64,000 bases of DNA from Haematococcus lacustris (lineage: Eukaryota > Chlorophyta > Chlorophyceae > Chlamydomonadales > Haematococcaceae), in the NCBI GenBank assembly GCA_030144725.1, contig JASKMD010000014.1:3954101-4018100 (forward strand). The letters are read 5' to 3'. The position numbers and the translations under genes were made by a program. This document shows, piece after piece, positions 56,806-64,000 of the stretch. Below the pieces are notes generated by a model that saw only the letters and a program-made list of their open reading frames with translations, made no database searches and was not told the DNA's origin. Positions within the stretch are counted from its first letter, which is position 1, and every line of letters begins with the position of its first letter.

Positions 56806-58639
56806 CATTCATGCTCCTTGTCCATGTGTACAGAATGCTTGCTGTGAGTAGTGTGTTGTACCGCCTGTATGCTAACGTCTTGCGACACGTACTGACTCCC
56901 TGGTGCATGGCACACAAAGTACAGCCAGCTGAGCAGTTTGGGTTCATCCTAGGACGCAGCACCATGCAACCCATGTTCATTCTCCGCCATCTTGTCCACG
57001 CTTAAAAAGCCAGCGTAGATGCCAAGCACCGCAAGCTTTCCACTGCATTCATCGACTTCAAACAGGCCTATGACCACATACCTCGACAACAATTGTGGGA
57101 GCACTTGCGGGTTGGGGTCAAGCTGCCACAGCCCTTGCTTGCCTGCCTGGAGGGTCTGTATAGGGATGAGAGATAGATAGATAGAGGGCTGATAAATGGC
57201 CCCCACAGACCCCCCCAGTGACTCCGGACCAAGGTGTCAAGCAAGGCTGCCCCATCAGCCCACTCCTGTTTGCTCTCTATGTTCACGACATCAGTAAGGA
57301 GTTCCTAGGTCCTATTAATGTTATGAGGGTGCAAGGCACACCTGTCACCCACTTCATGTATGCTGATGACCTGACCCTGGTGAGCACCTTGTCCCACGGG
57401 CTGCAGCGGCTGGTCTGCCAGTTACAAGGCTTTGCTGACAGGAAACACCTTTCAGTCAATGTGGGCAAGTCAAAGGTGATGGTCTTCAATGGCAACTCAC
57501 AAACTGCAGCTCCTAGCTTTGGGTACAAGCATGAGATCCTGCCTGTGGTGAGAGAGTTCAAGTACTTAGGCATGCACTTCAATCCCAGCGCCACCACTGC
57601 TTTTGCTGCCACTCATATGAGGGCAAGCATGTTCTTCGCCATGCGCCAGGCGTGCAAGCGTGCCAGAGAGTATGGGGTCCTGCATGATCCATATGCCCTG
57701 TGCACCTCATTAGAGCGTTTGTGCTCCCCTTGGGGCTGTATGGCAGCCAGGTATGGGGCACTGCATTCCTTGGGCATGGTGTACAACTCTCCAACCCAGT
57801 GCAAACACGCATGCTCAGCTTTCTCAGGTTTGCTGCCAGGGTACGTAGCTCAGTGTCAGGCTTGATGGTGCTGCATGAGTTGGGGCAGCTGCCCCTCCAG
57901 CCTTACTGGCTTTGGGCTGCATGCAAGTTCTAGAACACTGCCAAACTATCCCAACAGCGACCTGCTAATAAGGGTGAACAAGGCAGATGTGGAGTTAGGC
58001 AGGAGGTGTCAGGCCAGCTGGGGTGCTCTGTTCCAGCTTGCCGCCAGAGAGCTGCTGGGGGGTGAGTTCACCTTGAGCCCGGACATGTTCCTAGGCACCA
58101 AGGCTATGGAAGTCAAGTGGCTCGAGAGGTGGGGGAGGCGTTGGGTTGGGTTTAAGGGAGACCCTAGACTGCCTGAGACGGTGCATCGGGAGAGATGCTC
58201 GTATGCTGCATGGTTCAAGCATGGGGACGGCATTGGCATCAATCACATGGCACCTACTTAACAGACAACTCTCTACAGAAGTTCGCACGAGCTTGACTAG
58301 GTTCAGGTTAGGCAACAACGGCTTGGGGGTGGAGGAGGCTCGGTTTGAGGGGGTAACTTTCATTGATCGCACATGCACCAGATGCACAGAGGGTAGTGGA
58401 TGACGCCATGCATTTCATCTTCGAGTGCACTGTCACGAGTTCCATAAGGCAGCAGGCGGAATTTGCCATGACTATCCATAACAGTAATGAGAACTTGCAT
58501 GACTTCATGTTGAGCCCATGTGCACCTTTGTTTGTGCACCTTGCTTTGAAGTGCGTTACAGAAAGTCCCGAACCCCCAGAGGGGGAGGGCGGCCAAGCAG
58601 CCTAACGGCTGACGGCTTAAGCGGTGTAAGCCACCTATC
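56806..58639 (+). pseudogene. 5'-truncated LINE with reverse transcriptase remnant
   Basis: RT motifs appear in order: QFGFILGRST (~56,935), AFIDFKQAYDHIPR (motif A, ~57,045), GVKQGCPISPLLFALYVHDI (motif B, ~57,232), MYADDLTLVS (motif C, ~57,357) and a carboxyl-terminal zinc-knuckle-like VDDAMHFIFEC (~58,393). Stops (near 57,003 and 57,174) and frame changes near 57,200, 57,735 and 57,930 break the frame. There is no endonuclease domain, so the copy is truncated and dead. Its 3' 260 bp recur at 19,110-19,381. It resembles L1-type non-LTR elements. Confidence 0.85.
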
Positions 58640-58821
58640 AATCAGCGCATGTTCTTCATGCCAACTCTACACAATAGCCCTCGTGGTCAGGCAATAGTGT
58701 AGGTGGTAGGCACTGATGCACCATGTCCATGTGCATTGGCTATACTCCACACAGCCCATTCGAGTCGGGCCACCGGTGGTCCGTAGTTTTCCCGCTACTG
58801 GCCGCTAGTGGCCACTACTGG
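58640..58821. repeat. Right ~185-bp direct repeat flanking the LINE
   Basis: It is a direct copy of 56,615-56,805 placed just after the LINE 3' end. It may be an unusually long target-site duplication, or a second copy of the Fanzor 3' flank. Confidence 0.9.
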
Positions 58822-59053
58822 TCCGGCTCAAATGGAGCCTACATGGTGGTGTCATCAGCATGTTATTTGGCGCAGTCCGTACATTGAAACAATAGGGTTG
58901 AGCAGCTGTTCTGGCCACGGGGCCCTCAGCACGTCAGGCTCATATCGTTGCGCTCATTGTGCGGAATAGGCATGTACTCCATGTTTTACACCAGAATGCA
59001 AGTCGGCTGGAGCCCAACCTAGCAAAGCCATAACCGTATGCGTGCTAGTTAAT

Positions 59054-59716
59054 ATGACAGACCTTGATGATCTGCTCCGCGAGCTTGACGACCTTCCCGC
59101 ACCATCACAGTCCTTGCAGAACAGGAACGTGCACTCCACGCCCCTGCAAACAAACCAGCCGGATACCATAGCCCGCAAGCCCATGCGATGTTCAGTGACG
59201 CCCACATCACTTCAAAAACAAGGAACACGGCGCAGCTCCATAGACCAATTGCTTGACGACTTAGACATTCATTCGCCCAGCAGCTCGCTACTGGCGACCC
59301 AGCGTTCGCCAGCGCCCACCACAACAGCATTGGCGGGCAGCAGCTCGTTGTCCCGCACCAGCAGCAGCCAGGTGCACAAATGTATGGGCGTGCATCTAGG
59401 CGGGGCCAACCTGCCTCGTGGACGCAATGGAGCAGCTGCTGGCAGCATCCAGTGCTGTGATGCATTGAGATGCACCAAATGTGACTTCAGTGTCATCTCC
59501 TTTCTTCAGCGAGCGTGGCATGCGGATGTGGACTACCTGTTCCTTCGCAACAATTACCCCACCTCTGCCAAGCTGAGCCCCTTGTTGGTCAGTGAGGCCG
59601 GGTCGTGCGCATACTGCTGTCAGTGCTCCTGGCGAGCAGTGGCAACTGGGGAGGTGGCGCGCATTGACCCATACGCCAGCGAGCTGCGGTGGGTGTGTGC
59701 CGGGCATGGGAGTTGA
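59054..59716 (+). CDS. CFAP418: CFAP418 (C8orf37) ciliary protein
   Basis: The single-exon frame encodes 220 residues (human ~207) from the ATG at 59,054, with stop at 59,714-59,716. It starts MTDLDDLLRELDDL, like the acidic amphipathic start of the family, followed by a low-complexity Ser/Thr/Pro region. The conserved carboxyl domain (~residues 134-217) has CDALRCTKCDFSVISF, DVDYLFLRNNYP, CAYCCQCSWRAV and LRWVCAGH, matching the CFAP418 cysteine pattern and LFxRNN motif. In animals the protein acts at the ciliary base and photoreceptor, and loss causes retinal dystrophy. Its presence implies a flagellate life stage. No intron is needed, which is unusual beside the intron-rich neighbours. Confidence 0.92.
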   Translation: MTDLDDLLRELDDLPAPSQSLQNRNVHSTPLQTNQPDTIARKPMRCSVTPTSLQKQGTRRSSIDQLLDDLDIHSPSSSLLATQRSPAPTTTALAGSSSLSRTSSSQVHKCMGVHLGGANLPRGRNGAAAGSIQCCDALRCTKCDFSVISFLQRAWHADVDYLFLRNNYPTSAKLSPLLVSEAGSCAYCCQCSWRAVATGEVARIDPYASELRWVCAGHGS

Positions 59717-60663
59717 CTTTTAGTACCAGGCCAGCACAGTGATAGATGGATCGCATGCATGCTGTTTCCATGGACAAAGTGATAAACCCTCCAAGTTCTG
59801 AGGCTCAGCTGGTGCAGTAATGCTGTCCATATCTCAATTCGTATGAAGCTTCCCCCCTCCATTACTAGACAGAAAGCAAGGGCTCATCATACGTGCCCTG
59901 AGGCTTAAGGTTTCTGCAGGGGCAGCTCTCTTCGCTGCAGGAGGGCTGTTGGCAAAAGGGCTCCAGGCTGGACACAGGCCTCATGCATGTGCTTGAGGTG
60001 GGCTGTGGGCAATTAGACCTGGCGCAAATGGGTGGTGCTCATGGTGCAGAGCACAGGGAAGCCAGGCACACTGGTGTCAATGGTGTTAAGTTCCTAGAGT
60101 GCTCATCCAACATTTGTGGTGGCAGGACAGTGCATGTGAGCACCACGGTGCATCAGCTTGGGAAGAGGTGAGGTTCTAGCACAGATGTGCGTCATTTGCT
60201 AAGGGCCATAGGGTGCACACAACTGCCACGGGTTGCATGGGAATGGGCTAGGGTGAAAATTTTCGCGTTGTAAATCATCCACAGTTGACAACGCACAGCG
60301 GCAGGCTGTATTCTTGAATAGCGACGTGTCCGGGCCGCAGGAGGGCTGCATGAACATGCCATGGTCCAGGTACCTGCGTGTAGCATGGAGTGCCTGCTTA
60401 ATAGGGGAGTTTGCACAAAGTCAGGATTTTATACCGGACTGCAAAGGTCTCAGCATTCAAGCATAGGAAGAAGGCAGCTGGTGCAGTACTGCTGCCTATC
60501 TGTCAATGTAAGTGCAGCCTAGACATTGTGTCGGCTTCATTGCATAAAGTTGACCCCAACTTTGGTAGACAGAGAGCAAGGACCTATCGGCCTAAGCTTG
60601 CTTAGCCTGCAAGGTAACGAGTTGCAGTACGTGGCGTACAACTTGTACTAAAAGGACACCAAG
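59717..60663. other. No supported gene
   Basis: About 59,813-59,885 and 60,478-60,600 share short words (CTGGTGCAGTA.TGCTG; TAGACAGA.AGCAAGG), suggesting a diverged duplication. Small frames only. It contains the CFAP418 3' UTR. Confidence 0.4.
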
Positions 60664-61887
60664 GGTCACCCCGGCCGTTGGTCCCGCCAATCCGTGACAG
60701 GCCTGCCGCTCGCACCACGCGCTAGTGAAGGGTAGCTGAGGCTATCGCGGTAAGTCACGCGCGCTGAAACTCGCGTTTTAGACTGAAGCCTCCCAGATCA
60801 CTCCGCCCGCCATTTCCGCGGACTGTGAACATGGTCGCTCGCTGCAACCTGGGGCTCAACGGGGTGCGACCGTACGTGGGTCGCAGGTCGAAGCGCAAGA
60901 TTCCCTGGGTTGGGTCGGGACCCCTCATGGCCCGGGCCCTTCCTGACACCTGGCGCGAGACCTGGCCAACCCTGCCTCCAAGCAAGCAGAGCATCTCAAT
61001 GAGGTGTCAGCAGCACCGTGCGTGGACTTTGTTTCACTACCGTGCACTCTGCTGAAGCCTCGACCCCATCATTTTGAGGCATTTGTCAAGACCATCAACT
61101 ATTTGGCCAGTGGTCCTTTCCACGTGCTTCCACCTGTGTCGGATAGCTGGGCGGGTCTACATTTCGGGATGCTCTCGCAGGTATGCTCCATCACCTTGTG
61201 TGGTACATACAAATACAAAATGTGACAGTGGGTGATAATGGCATGGGGCTATCTCATCACAGGGGGCGATTGGCTCCGTCCTTGGGAGCATCCCCGACGG
61301 GCTGGACCGTGTGTTGTCGCATGGCGCCCTCATCGTTGTGTTTCTCGCACTGTGCGCGAAGTTGATACCGAAAGATGCGATGAGCCCTCCTGGACCCCGA
61401 CGTCGCGCTGCCTTGGCACACCATAAAGCGATACGTGCCACGCTTGTAAGTAGTGGCAGTGGCAGTGCCGGAAACCTCCATTGTGGCGGGCGCCGCGGAC
61501 GCCACGAAAAAAAATGCCATGCACCCAACTTGCACCGACTGAGCGAAGCGTGGCGTGACTCAGTCTCGTGGTGTAGTGACACGTGGCAGTACGGCTCACT
61601 GCGATGGCCTACTCCGCAGTACTGCGAGCCTGCCTCTTTAGTGCGAACTTTGCTCCGGACGCCACGGAGAGCCTCGCCACCCTGCTTTTGTGAGTGGGTC
61701 GCTGCCTGTTTGCGCTATCTCAAGTTTCGACCTGGTGGCGGGCGGTGATCTGGGACAAGGCTTCAGTCTTCAGAACGCGAGTTTCAGCGCGCGTGACTTA
61801 CCGCGATAGCCTCAGCTACCCCTCACTAGCGCGTGGTGTGAGCGTCGCGCCTGTCACGGATTGGCGGGACCAACGGCCGGGGTGACC
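60664..61887. mobile_element. TIR element, copy 2, TSD CAAG, upstream of COG5
   Basis: It has the same ends (GGTCACCCCGGCC / GGCCGGGGTGACC) and the same internal order as copy 1 at 1,292-2,540, in the same orientation. CAAG stands on both sides as a 4-bp target duplication. It ends about 206 bp before the COG5 ATG, so it sits in the promoter or 5' leader. Confidence 0.88.
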
Positions 61888-62093
61888 CAAGGCAATTCTT
61901 GTGTGTGGTAAATTGTGTGGTAAAACCACTGGTAATACGTTAGTACAAGAAAAGGCCTGCACAAGGAGACAGGAGCAAGGTGGCAGGAGCCCCCGAGCAG
62001 CGGCCAGCAAAGCAAACGCAACTAAACAGATGCAAAGAAGCATGGGAGGAGAAGGAACACCATACTTTGCAAACATTTTACATCACTCAGCAA

Positions 62094-63481
62094 ATGCCAC
62101 TGCGAAGCAGTAGCGGTGCCGCCATCCTTGCAAACAGCGAGTTTGCTCCGTTCCTTCAAGATGAATTTAATGTGTCGCAGTTTACCAGCGTGGTTCTGGC
62201 GGGCTCACAAACTACCGCACAGGCGCAGTCTGAACAATTGCGTGAAGGCGTGCGACAGCTGGAGCTGGAGCTCGCGGGAGAGGTCACCGGCAAGAACAAG
62301 GAGTTGTTGCGTTCAATGAAACGGATGCTCGATGCGGAGGTCGCATTGAAGGACGTCGTATTGAGCATGGACTCACTGCAAAAATCAGTCAGGCGCATCC
62401 GAACAGAAATTGCAGGCCCGTACGAGCACATCAAAGCTCGTACCACCCAGCTGCACAACCTACATAGCATCGTGGAGTTGCTGAGACATCTTGTACACCG
62501 GATCAAACTGACGGGCAAGCTTCGAGCTCAAATGACAGCCCCAACCTCTACATTGGATTTGCCCAAGGCTGCCAAGCTCATCACTGACATAAAGGCTGTT
62601 GATGCTGGAATGGATTTCACCAACATTGACGTTGTCGAGGAGGACACTGCTTTCATTCAAGCAGCAGCTGCCACCGTCCAGGAGCAGGCCAAGGTGTGCA
62701 ACAGGCAGAGTCCAGCTGCCATTCTCAATGCTTGCAGAGCACTACACATTGAGTGCAGGGTATCTATAGGAGCATTTGTGCAGCCTACTGACTTGCAGGC
62801 CTGCACAGGGTGACCATGCTTCTGAGGACAGCCCAGCCACTGTCCTCCAAGTCCTCCAGCTGCTGCTGGCACTGCTGCTGGTGGTGGTGCTTCTCGTCCT
62901 GGTGCTGGTGCTGTTGGTGATGCTGGTGGTGGTGCCAGCGCAGGCCGCCTTGGATGAGGGCATGGAGTGCATGTCTCAGGCCAAGGTGGGCAGCGCGCTG
63001 CAGGTCTTCTTCAACCTGGACCAGCTCAGCCAGGTGAGGGGGCAGTAAGCAGTGAGGGGGAGATTAGGGCCCTGGCTGGCAGGAGGGCTCTGCAAGGTGG
63101 GGGTGAAGGAGGCTGCAAACAATTTGGATGAGAGCTGGGGGTATAGGACATCAGGATGCTCATGTGAGCATTGCTTTGCAGTAAGCCATAGGCCTGGCAC
63201 ACCCCTTTATTCACACATGTGCCGCCTGCAAGCTAACCCTGACTGCCCCGCCCCTTTCTTCCTGCCTGTGGCTCAGTCCTAGTCCCACTCCCTTGCCCTT
63301 GCAGGCTGTAGACTCCCTGCTAGCTCAGCACCTGCAGCAACTGGACAAGGCAGCCCGCAGTAGCCTCGACCCCAGACACCTAGGGGGAGGCCCTGGGGCA
63401 GCAGTGGCCGCAGCTGGTCTGCTGGGAGCTGCTGCTCGCGGCCCCACTGCTACTCAGCCAGGAGCAGGCGCTTCATGGCAG
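62094..63481 (+). CDS. COG5: Conserved oligomeric Golgi complex subunit 5 (5' part)
   Basis: COG5 is part of lobe B of the COG tether for retrograde intra-Golgi vesicles. Exons 62,094-62,693, 62,944-63,033 and 63,305-63,481 have GT-AG borders and all junctions are phase 0, giving 289 codons. Exon 1 reads ILANSEFAPFLQDEFNVSQF, RQLELELAGEVTGKNKELLR, then SLQKSVRRIRTEIAGPYEHI and HSIVELLRHLVHRIKLTGKL, the family's amino-terminal helical bundle. VEEDTAFIQAAAATVQEQAK follows and exon 2 gives GSALQVFFNLDQLSQ. The ATG at 62,094 (MPLRSSSGAAIL) is preferred because homology starts just after it, although the frame is open further upstream. The gene continues past the window edge. Confidence 0.93.
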
Positions 63482-64000
63482 GTCAGAACTGGCCGTAGGG
63501 GAGCCCCAGCACCAGCACCAGCAGCGCTGGAAGGGTATGCCAGATGTCCAGCAGCAGCAGCAGCAGCAGGTAGCTAGCGGCAGCAAAGAGGCAGTAAGTG
63601 CTGGGTGAGTCCCTCAGGAGCGCCTTGTGCCCAGCCCCTGCTGCTGGGATTGACTGGCAGGGAGTGGGCTGCAGGCTGGGGGGGATGCAGCTCTCATGGC
63701 AGCGCTGCTCAGCTGTAGCTGGTGGGCTGAGGCTGTGCGACCGCCATGTGTGATTCACACATTGAGCAGCATTTGGGAAGCAGGAATGAGGGGGAGGACC
63801 TGGGACGGCCACCCTGCTTTCCCTGGCCTTGGCTATCAGGCCGGGAGACAGGCCAGCATGCAGGCTAGCAAGGCACGCTCACAGCCTGTGCTGACTGCTC
63901 CATGACTCAGCAGCCCTGCGGTGGCACTCTCTTGCCACTGGCCTCCCGCCCGCCTGCCTACCTGCTGCCCCCTTGCCGCCTGCCCGTTCTGACCTGCTCC
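63482..64000 (+). other. COG5 intronic sequence; next exon not resolved
   Basis: Frame continuation beyond 63,481 quickly becomes low-complexity (PAPAPAAL, then poly-A/CAG at 63,550-63,570) and stops. The COG5 segment expected next is not recognisable in this stretch, so the remaining exons probably lie to the right. Confidence 0.5.

Noticed and set aside
62657..62972. Minus-strand ORFs opposite COG5
   Set aside because: They lie antisense to the first intron and exon 2. The plus-strand exons have family motifs and matching splice phases.

Overview
This window is GC-rich, intron-dense eukaryotic nuclear DNA. The evidence is short exons bounded by GT-AG sites, many triplet and minisatellite tracts, and conserved eukaryotic genes (APC4, COG5, CFAP418, a LARGE-like glycosyltransferase). 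A ciliary gene (CFAP418), very high GC, (CAG)n/(CTG)n richness and Fanzor, hAT and LINE remnants together suggest a volvocalean green alga. A Haematococcus-like genome is my inference, not something the sequence proves.

Layout. 1-12.2 kb is a transposon and repeat zone without a recognisable host gene: a GGACCCTGT minisatellite, a 1.25-kb inverted-repeat element with a 4-bp target duplication, an element with TATCAT-rich ends, two short hAT-type elements with 8-bp target duplications, and a 1.8-kb element with ~578-bp inverted arms. 12.2-18.8 kb (minus) is a spliced ANAPC4 gene. 19.1-19.5 kb holds a LINE 3' scrap and an AGCTCATATG repeat. 21.3-22.4 kb (minus) holds exons of a LARGE/GT49-like glycosyltransferase. 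23.3-24.3 kb is a (CTG/CCG)n tract. 25.1-27.9 kb (plus) has two repeat-bearing ORFs, one with a SAP-like motif and one with a GCR1_C-like domain. 28.27-33.80 kb is a unit with 986-bp inverted arms enclosing a spliced coiled-coil gene end. 34.3-41.7 kb (minus) is a long coiled-coil protein gene of unknown role.

42.2-43.9 kb is a (GCCCC)n array, followed at 44.0-45.5 kb by a hAT element with decayed transposase. 45.8-54.6 kb (minus) is an RlmL-like rRNA guanine-N2 methyltransferase gene. Its introns contain three G/C-skewed satellites (GGGGGA, a 13-bp GGCCCTGCCCCCT array, GGGGT), and its reading frame is broken at several short homopolymers. 55.0-55.1 kb has an orphan signal-peptide exon. 55.26-56.69 kb is a decayed Fanzor (eukaryotic TnpB-like) gene, with a 5'-truncated LINE inserted behind it between ~185-bp direct repeats. 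59.05-59.72 kb is CFAP418. 60.66-61.89 kb is a second copy of the 4-bp-TSD element, directly upstream of COG5 (62.09 kb to beyond the window).

The host genes serve unrelated pathways: cell-cycle ubiquitin ligase, Golgi tethering, cilia, rRNA modification and glycosylation. I see no operon-like or pathway clustering. The notable biology is the density and diversity of mobile DNA and satellites between and inside the genes.
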